From Candidatus Methanoplasma sp. (GTDB lineage: Archaea; Thermoplasmatota; Thermoplasmata; Methanomassiliicoccales; Methanomethylophilaceae): 62,669 nucleotides of DNA. The DNA lies in assembly GCA_031261625.1 (NCBI GenBank), contig JAISJG010000009.1:1-62669 (forward strand), given 5' to 3'. Below the pieces are notes generated by a model. The model ran no database searches. It saw only the letters and a list, made by a program, of their open reading frames with translations, and was not told the DNA's origin. Positions within the stretch are counted from its first letter, which is position 1, and each line of letters opens with the position of its first letter. The translations under genes and the position numbers were made by a program. Shown here one piece after another: positions 1 through 9,002 of the stretch.

Positions 1-23
1 TGCGTGCTATATGTTAGCACGCA
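1..23. terminator. Perfect 9-bp hairpin at the window edge
   Basis: TGCGTGCTA and TAGCACGCA form a perfect 9-bp stem around a 5-base loop. It lies about 110 bases beyond the stop codon of the HepT-like gene and could be a terminator for that gene or for a gene left of the window. No T-run is obvious, so an operator is also possible. The hairpin is seen directly; its role is a guess. Confidence 0.35.
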
Positions 24-134
24 ACACGCATATACTATTTGTACTTTGTTCAATCTGAAAAACGCTGTTTTGACAAACACTAATACGTACGAACTAAACC
101 ATCTGATGCAACCAATACAGACATCAACTGATAA

Positions 135-491
135 TCATACTGTGATGTCCTTCTTATCTGCAAGTATCCTTTTACAATCAGACTTCAACTTTGGTACATC
201 TTCGATAATGATGTCCCACAATCTATCTGGAGTGACAGTTTCATACCTGTGTGCCACGATATTCCTAAAACCAATAATGGATATCCATTCTACATCCTTA
301 TGGGATGCGATTAATTCATCAGATAATCTGTTTACGGTCTCACCGATCTGCATGAGACTCATACAACAAGATCTCTGATAACTTTCATCCCCGACAAAAT
401 CGTCCTGATCATTTCCGAATCTATCAACATCGGATTTTATATCTTCACAATATTCGATTACACGTTCCAGTAAGATTCGGTCATCTCTCAT
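135..491 (-). CDS. hepT: HepT-like HEPN ribonuclease toxin
   Basis: 118 residues, the usual size for the HepT/DUF86 HEPN family. The RNase motif R-x4-H-x-Y is intact: R76, H81 and Y83 in RNIVAHRY. The start codon overlaps the end of the upstream MntA-like nucleotidyltransferase by 11 bases, so the two are co-translated. In characterised pairs the nucleotidyltransferase neutralises HepT by adding AMP groups to the tyrosine of this motif, and free HepT cleaves RNA. The intact motif suggests an active toxin. No mobile-element genes are visible beside it. Confidence 0.85.
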   Translation of the reverse strand: MRDDRILLERVIEYCEDIKSDVDRFGNDQDDFVGDESYQRSCCMSLMQIGETVNRLSDELIASHKDVEWISIIGFRNIVAHRYETVTPDRLWDIIIEDVPKLKSDCKRILADKKDITV

Positions 492-792
492 AGATCAATA
501 CCTCATGTCCCTTGATCGAATTCAAAAATACAGGACTCATGGAATCCGTCGGTATGACATCGGTAGGTTTACCCAATGATCTCTCTAACCTGACCATAAG
601 TCCACAAAGATCTAAAGTACGTATTTTATCAGCATCGATGTGAATATCTACATCACTTTTCGAATCTGCGCTGCCTTTCGCATATGAGCCGAATATGAAT
701 GCACGATCTACCGATGCATATTGTTTCAAAATCGGGATAACTATGTCTGCGATATCATCTAATGTGTACGTTTGATTAATATTCGCCGACAC
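481..792 (-). CDS. mntA: MntA-like minimal nucleotidyltransferase antitoxin
   Basis: 103 residues. It shows the minimal nucleotidyltransferase signature GS-x10-D-x-D (GSYAKG followed by SDVDIHID), which binds the metal and nucleotide. Family knowledge says such proteins AMPylate and inactivate the partner HEPN toxin. The start is a GTG preceded by CCGGAGATGAAACC, a GGAG site about 7 bases upstream. An AT-rich TATA-like stretch sits near 828-838. It is the first gene of a two-gene operon with the HepT-like gene. Confidence 0.82.
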   Translation of the reverse strand: MSANINQTYTLDDIADIVIPILKQYASVDRAFIFGSYAKGSADSKSDVDIHIDADKIRTLDLCGLMVRLERSLGKPTDVIPTDSMSPVFLNSIKGHEVLIYER

Positions 793-923
793 GGTTTCAT
801 CTCCGGTACATCATAGAGATAGAGATTTAATTATTTTCTTCTTAATCACACAGAAACGAAACCTGACATTCGCCCAGAAATCAGAAAACATCATTATAAC
901 TATGCATTCCACTATACACATCC

Positions 924-1430
924 ATGGTAAAAGCGGATGAAGAAGGATACAACAGACTCAATCCTAAATGCAAGATCGCATTATACATCGGATACGCTAT
1001 TTCGTTCGTCATTCTTTTCGCGATCCTCGCAGTCATATGGTTCTTCTATGCGACCGAACAGGACTGGTCCTTTACCTACGAAATAATAGCACTGGCACTT
1101 CTTATCGTTGTTCTGATCTACGTCATAATCGCTCCGCAGATATTCTACCGCCATTACCGGTACAGGATCACCGATGACAGGATCGATGTACGCCGGGGCA
1201 TAATCATCATCCGCCGCACCGTTGTTCCCATTGAGAGAGTACATCAGGTAGAGGTCACCAGAGGTCCGATCAACAACATGTTCGGACTTGCGGATGTTTC
1301 CGTCACCACGGCCGGAGGGGTCGCCCTGATACAATTCCTCGATGTTCCTACAGCCGACAAAATAGCAGAGGACCTCAACAATTACATCAACAGCATTGTG
1401 AGGAGCAGGAAAGAAGATGACCAGGATTAA
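924..1430 (+). CDS. Membrane protein with bacterial PH domain (YdbS-like)
   Basis: 168 residues. Two hydrophobic segments (about 17-43 and 53-72) precede a bPH2/DUF304-type PH-like domain (about 75-150) with the usual conserved stretch after the second helix (YRITDDRIDVRRG). This is the small partner of the YdbS/YdbT family pair; the function is poorly defined and thought to be at the cytoplasmic membrane. It overlaps the next gene by 14 bases, so the two are coupled. A TATA-like CATTATAAC sits about 27 bases before the ATG, fitting a leaderless transcript. Confidence 0.75.
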   Translation: MVKADEEGYNRLNPKCKIALYIGYAISFVILFAILAVIWFFYATEQDWSFTYEIIALALLIVVLIYVIIAPQIFYRHYRYRITDDRIDVRRGIIIIRRTVVPIERVHQVEVTRGPINNMFGLADVSVTTAGGVALIQFLDVPTADKIAEDLNNYINSIVRSRKEDDQD

Positions 1431-2862
1431 GAACCACTTTTCAATAGTCGTTCAGAACCTTGCAAAAACCGCAATCTTCCTGGCATTCGTGATATACCTC
1501 ACTGCCGGACCGGAGTATTTCCTGTGGCCGTTCCTGATCCTGACTGCGGTATCCGCACCGTTCTTCGTGCTGTTCTGGGCAAGGACGACGATCGAGTTCG
1601 AAGAGGACGGGGCAGTGGTGGAATCCAATATCCTGTTCAAAAAGAAGAAAACCATACCGTACAGCAAGGTAGCGTCCGTCAATCTCGTCAGGAATATCTA
1701 CAACCGCATATTCGGAACAAGTACGTTGCAGATCAACATCAATTCCAGTGTGAATGTCCTGAAACCGGAAGCGAGTTTCGTGTTCGACATGGAAACGGCG
1801 GAACGTCTCAGATGGGAGATCACATCCAAACTGTCCGTAGAAAAACAGGTCGAGGTCAGCACAGAAGAACCGGACATATCGTTCACATTGAAAGATGCTG
1901 TAGAATACGGTATATTCGGTGCCCCCACTTCACGTCTTATCGTTGCCATCCTGCTTTTGGGATATACCGTGTTCTCGATACTGTTCCTGAACAGCGGCGG
2001 GATCCTGCTGGCATTATTACTGTTGGTTGTAGGTGAGGTCCTGCCTATCATCATGAACTCTCTGAAATATTCGGATTTCAAAGTCTACCGTTCTGAGAAT
2101 CAGATACATCTGCAGCATGGTGCGCTGCAGAAATACAACACACGTTTCGATGTTTCGAAGATCAATGCCGTCCGTATCAGAAGACCGTTATTTGCAAGAC
2201 TTGCAGGCAAAGCGTGTCTGGAGGTGGAGGTCATAGGCATCAACGCAGTGGAAAAAGAAACGATACCTCTTCTGTGTCTGTTGGTCAGAGAACAGGAACT
2301 CGACCGCATCATAACGAAACTCATCCCGGAATTCGTTGTAGATATCAGTAAAGATAAACAACCGAAGAGTGCCAGATCCCCGCTTCTTGTCAAAGCGACC
2401 GCATATTCCGTGATCATCCTTGCCATAATGGCATATCCGATATACTGGTTCAACCGGCCGGATTCGGCTATTGAAGGATTGGGAGATGCGGAATTCACCG
2501 CTGTCGGATATCTCGTATCCGCCGCAACGATAGCCGCCGTGGTCTGGATGTTCTATTGCGCGCATGTGCGTCTCAGGGTATCCGAATTCGGAAAGGGGAC
2601 GGATATGTTCGTGATAGTCAACGGAGTTATCGACAGGGAGACCGTGATCATCCAATACGACAGAGTGCAGATAGTCTCCGTCGCAGCGGGACCGATGCCG
2701 AGAAGGTTGGGACTTGCCAGAGCGACCGTCTCGTTACTGTCCTCGCTCGGAGCCAGGGAGATAAAAACAGGATACTTCAGAAAGGAAGAACTGTCAGAGA
2801 TCGGCGATATAATGCTGGAACGTCTGAGTTCCGGGTATGATTACAGGAAAACCAGTATCTGA
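1417..2862 (+). CDS. Multi-PH-domain membrane protein (YdbT-like)
   Basis: 481 residues. The layout is three pairs of transmembrane helices (about 15-52, 168-215 and 325-385), each followed by a bPH2-type domain, which is the YdbT architecture. It is encoded directly after the small YdbS-like protein with a 14-base overlap, so they probably form one membrane complex. Its TGA abuts, with no spacer, the stop codon of the convergent GTPase gene. No catalytic residues are recognisable. Confidence 0.72.
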   Translation: MTRIKNHFSIVVQNLAKTAIFLAFVIYLTAGPEYFLWPFLILTAVSAPFFVLFWARTTIEFEEDGAVVESNILFKKKKTIPYSKVASVNLVRNIYNRIFGTSTLQININSSVNVLKPEASFVFDMETAERLRWEITSKLSVEKQVEVSTEEPDISFTLKDAVEYGIFGAPTSRLIVAILLLGYTVFSILFLNSGGILLALLLLVVGEVLPIIMNSLKYSDFKVYRSENQIHLQHGALQKYNTRFDVSKINAVRIRRPLFARLAGKACLEVEVIGINAVEKETIPLLCLLVREQELDRIITKLIPEFVVDISKDKQPKSARSPLLVKATAYSVIILAIMAYPIYWFNRPDSAIEGLGDAEFTAVGYLVSAATIAAVVWMFYCAHVRLRVSEFGKGTDMFVIVNGVIDRETVIIQYDRVQIVSVAAGPMPRRLGLARATVSLLSSLGAREIKTGYFRKEELSEIGDIMLERLSSGYDYRKTSI

Positions 2863-3963
2863 TCATCTTTTAACGATGATTGTAAGAATATCTTCATCCT
2901 CGACGACATGTTCCATTCCGACCGTCTGCCCGGGGAACTTCGCGCTTTTACCCCATACCATGGCATATCTGAAATTGTTCCTGAAGTCTCTGTGGATGAC
3001 TTCACAGACTTCTCCCACGGTGTTACCTTTCTTGACGATAAGTGGTTCCACCATGTCCGCTTCCTGTCCCTGGGGTTTCAGATAGATACGTATCATCTCG
3101 ATCGTGTCGTATAGGGTCTTTTTGAGATCCTCGATACCGAACCCTGTCGCAGCGGACACTGGCACTTTGATGTAATCCTTGTGCATCTCTTCGACCGCTT
3201 CCAGCTGACCGGGTTTTGCGAGATCCACTTTGTTAATGGCCATCACGCACTTTATGTACACCCTGTTCCCCGAAAGAACATCGAGCATCTGTTCAACGTC
3301 TATATCCTCTCTGACGACGACGGTGGCATTGATGTGACCGTACGCCGCGGTCATGTCCTTGATCGTCTCGACATCGATCTTCGTTAATTTGACGGTGGGT
3401 TTTATGAGAATTCCGCCCTGTCCGGAACCTGTGATGACGACGTCGGGTTTGACCTGGTTCAGTCTTATCGCGGCATTGTACAGTTCCTTCATCAGAACGT
3501 TCATGTTGGGATTGAAGATATCCACCACCAGAAGGATGACATCCGCTGACCTTGCTGCGGCGATGACCTCTCTTCCTCTTCCTTTTCCTCTGGATGCGTC
3601 TTTGATCAATCCCGGCATATCCAGGATCTGGATCTTGGCGTGGTTGTATTCCAGGACTCCGGGAACAACATCGAGAGTTGTGAAATGATACGCTCCGACC
3701 TCGGATTTCGCTCCGGTTAGCTGATTCAGAAGTGTCGATTTACCGACAGACGGGAATCCGACCAGAGCAACGGTCGCATTACCTGCTTTTTTCACATAGA
3801 ATCCTTTAGTCGGACCTTTTGTGGACCTTCTTTTTTCGTCTTCAGCAGTAAGGCGTGCTATTTTCGCCTTGAGTTTACCGATATGACCTTCTGTGGCCTT
3901 GTTGTATTTGGTGTTGGAGATCTGATCCTCCAACTCCTTGATCTGCTCATCGATCGTGGCCAC
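2863..3963 (-). CDS. DRG-family OBG-type GTPase with TGS domain
   Basis: 366 residues, normal for archaeal DRG. After a basic N-terminal helical region come G1 (GFPSVGKS, about 69-76), G3 (DMPG) and G4 (NKVD). The C-terminal 75 residues form a TGS domain ending TIIVKR. DRG proteins are ribosome-associated translation GTPases conserved in archaea and eukaryotes. Its stop codon is directly adjacent to that of the convergent PH-domain gene, leaving no intergenic terminator. Confidence 0.9.
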   Translation of the reverse strand: MATIDEQIKELEDQISNTKYNKATEGHIGKLKAKIARLTAEDEKRRSTKGPTKGFYVKKAGNATVALVGFPSVGKSTLLNQLTGAKSEVGAYHFTTLDVVPGVLEYNHAKIQILDMPGLIKDASRGKGRGREVIAAARSADVILLVVDIFNPNMNVLMKELYNAAIRLNQVKPDVVITGSGQGGILIKPTVKLTKIDVETIKDMTAAYGHINATVVVREDIDVEQMLDVLSGNRVYIKCVMAINKVDLAKPGQLEAVEEMHKDYIKVPVSAATGFGIEDLKKTLYDTIEMIRIYLKPQGQEADMVEPLIVKKGNTVGEVCEVIHRDFRNNFRYAMVWGKSAKFPGQTVGMEHVVEDEDILTIIVKR

Positions 3964-4135
3964 GTTATCCTCGGCCTCTGATAGGTCACGGGTATATTAT
4001 CTTTTTATCATGCAACAAAAGACGTGATATTCCACGATCGCGGCCGCTGGGTCTTTATTATGGCGGTCGGTGTGATTTTTAATTGACTTCGCAACATAGC
4101 GATATCTATTAATCAGGGAATAGTTTTCCGACATC

Positions 4136-5314
4136 ATGGCCACATCTGGTATAGAGAACGCCGCAGCCCCGAAACTGTTCGGTTTCACACAGAAACAGAT
4201 ATTCGGGATCGTGATAGCGTTCATTCTGGCATTTGTACTTACAATAGGCGGCATCAATACGATGTGCTGCTTCGGATCGCTGATAATCGCAGTGGTCCTG
4301 TTCATGATACCCCGTTTCGTAGGTGTCGACAAACTGAAGTTCATGATCCCTTACGGAGTGGTCTTCATGGTCGTCACCATACTCGTCGGAGCGTTCGTCA
4401 TGGCTCCGGTCTCGATACATGAGGCCCCGCAGGCCGATGATGACCGGTTCACGAATGTGACTTACGAATACAACAGTGACGGATCCGTCCACACGGAGGC
4501 GGAACTCGTGGATCACGATCCTGCCAGCAGTCACGAGGTCTATTTCTACTACTGGAAAGTCGCAGGGATAGAATACATAGGTACCATGATCAATCTGAGT
4601 ACGTTGGAAAAAGTAAAGGCCACTACTACCCTGACTATCGACGGCAGCGGATCGAAATACGTTGCGGAAGTGGATCTCATTCCTGATCTTTCTCCTGACT
4701 CCAAATTCAATCCGGACACATTCTACTCCGGAAACTGGGGCATCACCAAGACCAACGATGACGGAGAGGAAGTCGATGACACTCCCGCACTGAAGTACAG
4801 GACCGATCTGAAAGGAGCATACACCGGAAGCATCACATCGCTCTCGCTCTACGGATGCGCATACGTATTGTTCACGACGATGATGCTGTTCTTCATAATC
4901 GCTATATTCACAACCTGGACAAGGAAGAGATTTGAGAAGACCAGGGAGAAGATGGAAGCGGAAGGCCGTCTCTATCCCCAGGGATACGGAAGATGCGAAA
5001 AATGCGGTAACATCGTACTCCCGGGAGAGATAAACTGCAGGAAGTGCGGCACGTACATCGACCGCCCCGAAGAGATCAAACCCAACAAGAAGGACTTCTT
5101 CGAGTGTTCCGACTGCGGTGCGGAAGTACCCAACGACGCGACGGTATGTCCTAGATGCGGTGCGAAGTTCGACGAAGAGGATGAGATCGAAGTGCAGCAT
5201 GCGGACGGCACCGTGGAATCCACGAATGTCACGTTCGAGTGTTCCGACTGCGGTGCAGAGGTTCCGGAAGCGGCAACGTTCTGCCCCAAGTGCGGTGCTA
5301 AGTTCGAAAAATAA
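4136..5314 (+). CDS. Membrane protein with three C-terminal zinc ribbons
   Basis: 392 residues. Four hydrophobic segments are visible: three in the first 105 residues and one at about 240-260. An extracytoplasmic-type domain lies between them. The C-terminus carries three zinc-ribbon units (CEKCG..CRKCG, CSDCG..CPRCG, CSDCG..CPKCG); the last two are close repeats. This fits a membrane protein presenting ribbons in the cytoplasm; the partner is unknown. ATCTATTAATC near 4101-4111 is a likely TATA element giving a nearly leaderless start. A strong hairpin terminator follows at 5329. Confidence 0.7.
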   Translation: MATSGIENAAAPKLFGFTQKQIFGIVIAFILAFVLTIGGINTMCCFGSLIIAVVLFMIPRFVGVDKLKFMIPYGVVFMVVTILVGAFVMAPVSIHEAPQADDDRFTNVTYEYNSDGSVHTEAELVDHDPASSHEVYFYYWKVAGIEYIGTMINLSTLEKVKATTTLTIDGSGSKYVAEVDLIPDLSPDSKFNPDTFYSGNWGITKTNDDGEEVDDTPALKYRTDLKGAYTGSITSLSLYGCAYVLFTTMMLFFIIAIFTTWTRKRFEKTREKMEAEGRLYPQGYGRCEKCGNIVLPGEINCRKCGTYIDRPEEIKPNKKDFFECSDCGAEVPNDATVCPRCGAKFDEEDEIEVQHADGTVESTNVTFECSDCGAEVPEAATFCPKCGAKFEK

Positions 5315-5328
5315 ACATTAACACAAAC

Positions 5329-5360
5329 AACGGTTTCCTGTGTTTTTGCAGGAAACCGTT
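5329..5360 (+). terminator. 12-bp hairpin terminator
   Basis: AACGGTTTCCTG and CAGGAAACCGTT pair perfectly over 12 bp around an 8-base T-rich loop, then TTTTAC. It lies 15 bases after the stop codon of the zinc-ribbon membrane protein. Confidence 0.75.
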
Positions 5361-5773
5361 TTACATCCATTACCTGATGCTTCGATTTATTGGGAGATGA
5401 AAAAACCGTAGGGGGTCACAGCCGCCCCAGGGGATCTAAAAAAGAAGTAAGGCGACCATGTTATCTTGATGTGCTGGAAAGTGTTTAACTGAAGTTTGGT
5501 AGGTTCATCACATCTGAGAAGATACATATCGATCCGATCAAATCTGTACACGCAGATCTTTCATCCCGAATGATATTATTATTAACAAGGGGCCGGCATA
5601 TAAGTAATTATCATCCGGCATTCTTGGAAATCCTTCATCAGTGCCAGATTTATGTCATTGTGCTTACGACAATATCGCACCATTGGTTGCTATTCTTCAT
5701 TATATCTGATTTTTTTAATGCCCGGAATAACTTTTGTGCAATGTATCTGTAATATTTTGAATATGTATTAAAC
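5361..5773. other. Long intergenic region without a recognised gene
   Basis: About 410 bases between a terminator and top6B, unusually long for this window. It holds a G/C-rich patch near 5409-5433 (GGGG/CCCC could pair), TATA-like ATATAAG near 5599 flanked by GCCGG and CCGGC arms, and a strongly AT-rich 3' half. No conserved reading frame or recognised RNA was found. A small RNA or regulatory leader is possible but unsupported. Confidence 0.4.
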
Positions 5774-5821
5774 ATGTTTAATAAATCTTTAGAAATACTA
5801 CCTTTACAATACGGAATTCGG

Positions 5822-7849
5822 ATGCGCTCAGACGAGAATATTGAAAGTCCCGCCGCAAGCGGTGACAAGGTTGCGACAGCCCACAAACTGGCAGCCAAAC
5901 AGCAGGAAATATCTGTAACGGAGTTCTTCGAGAAGAACAAACAGATCCTCGGATTCGATTCCCGTTCCAAATCCCTCTTGATGGGGATCAAGGAAGCGGT
6001 GGACAACTCCCTGGACGCATGCGAGGAATCAGGATTCCTCCCGGACATCATCGTTAAGATAGAACGTGTTGGTGATGAAGATTACAAAGTTTACATCGAA
6101 GATAACGGTCCGGGTATCATCCATAAGATGATCCCCAATGTTTTCGGCCGTCTTCTCTACGGATCGAGATTCCACGCCCTCAGACAGTCGAGAGGACAGC
6201 AGGGTATCGGAATATCCGCTACCGTGATGTACGGTAACATAACGACCGGTAAACCGGCCCACGTAGAGTCCAAGATCGAAGGCGAGGACGAGGTCGCATG
6301 GAAAATGGACATCGTCATCGATACCAAGACCAACCGCCCCGTGGTGACCAACGACTTCGCATTCACATGGGAAGGTAAAGAACACGGTACGAGCGTGGAA
6401 TACACCACGAAAGGAAGATACATCACAGGAAAACAATCCATTTTCGAGTATCTCCGTGACACTGCGATCGTCAACCCGCACGCACGTGTGGAATTCCATG
6501 ATCCGGAAGGGAAGACATACACTTTCGAAAGAGCAACGGAACAGATGCCTCCGAAATCCAAAGAGATCAAACCTCACCCGGAAGGCATGGAGATCGGGGA
6601 TCTGATGAAGTATTCGCAGAATACCCAGCAGAAAACGGTCAAAGCGTTCCTGAAGAACGACTTCTCCAGGATCACCGACCGTATCGCAGAGGAAATTCTA
6701 GAGAAAGCTGAGATCAAAGCAGAACTCAAACCTGAAAAAATAACAAGAGAGGACAGCATCCGCATGATAGATGCCATCACCAAGGTTAAGATCATGGCAC
6801 CTCCGACGGATTGTCTATCCCCTATCGGCGACACTCTGATCAAAAAGGGTCTGATGCACATCCTCGACGGAATGCGTCCCGAATACTACGCCACACCCGT
6901 GACCCGTTCCCCGAAAGCGGTCAACGGGAACCCGTTCGTGGTCGAAGCAGGAATAGTATACGGCGGAGAGATCCCCGCGGACGGTCCGGTCACCATACTG
7001 AGATTCGCCAACCGTGTACCGCTGCTTTATCAGCAGGGTGCATGCGCTATCACTAAAACAATAGCCGACATAGACTGGAGAAGATACGGATTGGAGCAGA
7101 GAGGCGGAAAGGGAATCCCTTTCGGACCTGCGATCATACTTGTTCACGTAGCATCCACAAAGGTCCCGTTCACGTCTGAAGGAAAAGAAGCGGTCGCATC
7201 GTTCCCAGAACTGCAGAACGAGATCGCACAGGCGCTCAAACTATGTGCCAGGAACCTGAAAAGCCATCTCAATAAAATGGAAAGGAAATCCAAAACACAT
7301 GCTAAATTCGAGATCGTCCAGGAACTGCTTCCCGATCTTGCCAACAAAACGGCCACGATGCTTAAACGGCCCGTACCGGACCTCAGCAGGACCATCACGA
7401 AGATCATGAACGTGGTATGGGTGGAGCCGTCCTTCAAGAAGGACGGTAAGAATTCACGTACGATCACTTACACCGTCTACAATTACACCGCCCAGGAACG
7501 TAAACTAAGATTACATACGCAGCTCCCGAAAGAAAGTGTCAATCTGACACTGTTCTCGAATCCGTATTTCCTGGATATGAACGATGAAGGTAAAGCGAAC
7601 TGGGAGATCAGCGGCCTTCAGCCGTCGACCTCGGTCAAGGTTACATTCGAACTGACCGGAGAACTGTCGGACACATTCGATGTGGATGACATATATGTCT
7701 CCGGGATCAACCCCGTCCATGTAATGGGTGCCGAATCCCTTCCCGGGGATTGGGGCATAAAGGGATTGGAGATAACAGAGGCCGACGACAGCGACCTTGT
7801 TGATGACGAAGAAGAGACAGAGGAGGCTGAAGACCTTGGCGACGAATGA
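5822..7849 (+). CDS. top6B: DNA topoisomerase VI subunit B
   Basis: GHKL ATPase subunit of the type IIB topoisomerase that relaxes and decatenates DNA. From the chosen ATG it has 675 residues. N62 (AVDNSLDA) and the D-N-G-P-G loop at 94-98 are the ATP-binding motifs, and the transducer domain and an acidic C-terminal tail follow. An upstream ATG at 5774 would add 16 residues unlike the family N-terminus. TTTAATAAATCT at 5783-5794 lies 28-39 bases before 5822 and looks like the TATA box, which favours 5822 as a leaderless start. It overlaps top6A. Confidence 0.93.
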   Translation: MRSDENIESPAASGDKVATAHKLAAKQQEISVTEFFEKNKQILGFDSRSKSLLMGIKEAVDNSLDACEESGFLPDIIVKIERVGDEDYKVYIEDNGPGIIHKMIPNVFGRLLYGSRFHALRQSRGQQGIGISATVMYGNITTGKPAHVESKIEGEDEVAWKMDIVIDTKTNRPVVTNDFAFTWEGKEHGTSVEYTTKGRYITGKQSIFEYLRDTAIVNPHARVEFHDPEGKTYTFERATEQMPPKSKEIKPHPEGMEIGDLMKYSQNTQQKTVKAFLKNDFSRITDRIAEEILEKAEIKAELKPEKITREDSIRMIDAITKVKIMAPPTDCLSPIGDTLIKKGLMHILDGMRPEYYATPVTRSPKAVNGNPFVVEAGIVYGGEIPADGPVTILRFANRVPLLYQQGACAITKTIADIDWRRYGLEQRGGKGIPFGPAIILVHVASTKVPFTSEGKEAVASFPELQNEIAQALKLCARNLKSHLNKMERKSKTHAKFEIVQELLPDLANKTATMLKRPVPDLSRTITKIMNVVWVEPSFKKDGKNSRTITYTVYNYTAQERKLRLHTQLPKESVNLTLFSNPYFLDMNDEGKANWEISGLQPSTSVKVTFELTGELSDTFDVDDIYVSGINPVHVMGAESLPGDWGIKGLEITEADDSDLVDDEEETEEAEDLGDE

Positions 7850-8930
7850 GAGACAGCAGATTGCCATGGAGAATCTCACCTCCGTGGTCGGAAAAATATA
7901 CGATCAACTGAACAGCGGAGACATTCCTGCGATGGAACTGTCCCTGAGGTCCAAGAAGAACATAGAGTTCGACGGACAGCATAATGTGTGGACCTACGGG
8001 AATCTGATGACCACGCGTACTGCAAAGACCGTGCAGGGCGCACAGATGATGCTCCGCACCGCGTACACAGCGGATTTCATCAACGAGATGATACGCGACG
8101 GCAAATCATCCACCCTAAGAGAGATGTACTACATCTCCGAGGGCTGGAACCATGCGAAATTCCATTCACAGGATGAAAGCAACCTTCTTGCGGAAGACCT
8201 TGAGATCATCTCCAAATGTATGAGAGAGGATTTCAAACTCAGGCCGGAGGAAAGCGGTGCCCACGTCTACGGAAATCTGAATGTCCGTACAATGACCAAA
8301 AAAGGAATGAAGACCTTCAACTGTATGGACGATGTCTCCGAAGCAGGATTCGGAATCCCGTATAATGTTGAAAAGGACGTATTCGACATCGAAAAAACAG
8401 ATGCGAAATTCGTTATGGCCATAGAGACCGGTGGTATGTTCGCAAGACTTATCGAGAACGGTTTCCCGGAAAAGTTCAACTGTATACTCGTACACCTGAG
8501 CGGACAGCCTGCCAGAAGTACCAGACGTTTCATTAAGAGACTGAACGAAGAGAAAGGATTGCCGATAACTGTGTTCACCGACGGTGACCCGTGGTCCTTC
8601 AGGATATTCGGTTCCATTGCGTACGGTGCGATCAAGACCGCACACATCTCAGAGTATCTGGCGACGCCTACCGCACAATTCATCGGTATCACGCCGTCCG
8701 ATATCCTGAACTACGACCTGCCTACAGATAAACTGTCGGACAAGGACATCGGTGCGCTCAATGCGGAGCTTTCCGACCCCAGGTTCACGGATGAGTTCTG
8801 GGTCAACGAGATCCAGGCCATGCTCAGCATGAAGAAGAAATCCGAACAGCAGGCGCTGGCAAAGTACGGTCTCGATTACGTTACGGACAAGTATCTGCCG
8901 GAGAAACTCACGGATATGAGCATACTCTGA
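7836..8930 (+). CDS. top6A: DNA topoisomerase VI subunit A (Spo11 homologue)
   Basis: DNA-cleaving subunit of topoisomerase VI. The catalytic tyrosine is expected in LREMYYISE (Y99, second of the pair). The Toprim acidic residues are visible as AIETGG and the D-x-D of FTDGDPW. I chose the TTG at 7836: AGGAGG lies 9-10 bases upstream and it overlaps the top6B stop by 14 bases. Other starts (TTG 7797, ATG 7803, ATG 7866) lack such a site. The length, 364 residues, is normal. A hairpin terminator follows. Confidence 0.92.
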   Translation: MATNERQQIAMENLTSVVGKIYDQLNSGDIPAMELSLRSKKNIEFDGQHNVWTYGNLMTTRTAKTVQGAQMMLRTAYTADFINEMIRDGKSSTLREMYYISEGWNHAKFHSQDESNLLAEDLEIISKCMREDFKLRPEESGAHVYGNLNVRTMTKKGMKTFNCMDDVSEAGFGIPYNVEKDVFDIEKTDAKFVMAIETGGMFARLIENGFPEKFNCILVHLSGQPARSTRRFIKRLNEEKGLPITVFTDGDPWSFRIFGSIAYGAIKTAHISEYLATPTAQFIGITPSDILNYDLPTDKLSDKDIGALNAELSDPRFTDEFWVNEIQAMLSMKKKSEQQALAKYGLDYVTDKYLPEKLTDMSIL

Positions 8931-8954
8931 TCTGAAAAACATATTTGCCCGATC

Positions 8955-8990
8955 GGGGCATCGGATCCCTCCGGTGCCCCTTTCGGTTTT
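8955..8990 (+). terminator. Terminator after top6A
   Basis: GGGGCATCGG pairs with CCGGTGCCCC (one G-T pair) around a 6-base loop, followed by TTTCGGTTTTT. It lies between top6A and the convergent lysyl-tRNA synthetase gene. Confidence 0.7.
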
Positions 8991-9002
8991 TCCTTAATTA
9001 AA

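Noticed and set aside
4109..5200. 363-codon frame antisense to the zinc-ribbon membrane protein
   Set aside because: It is the shadow of a well-supported gene; composition and lack of any domain argue against coding.
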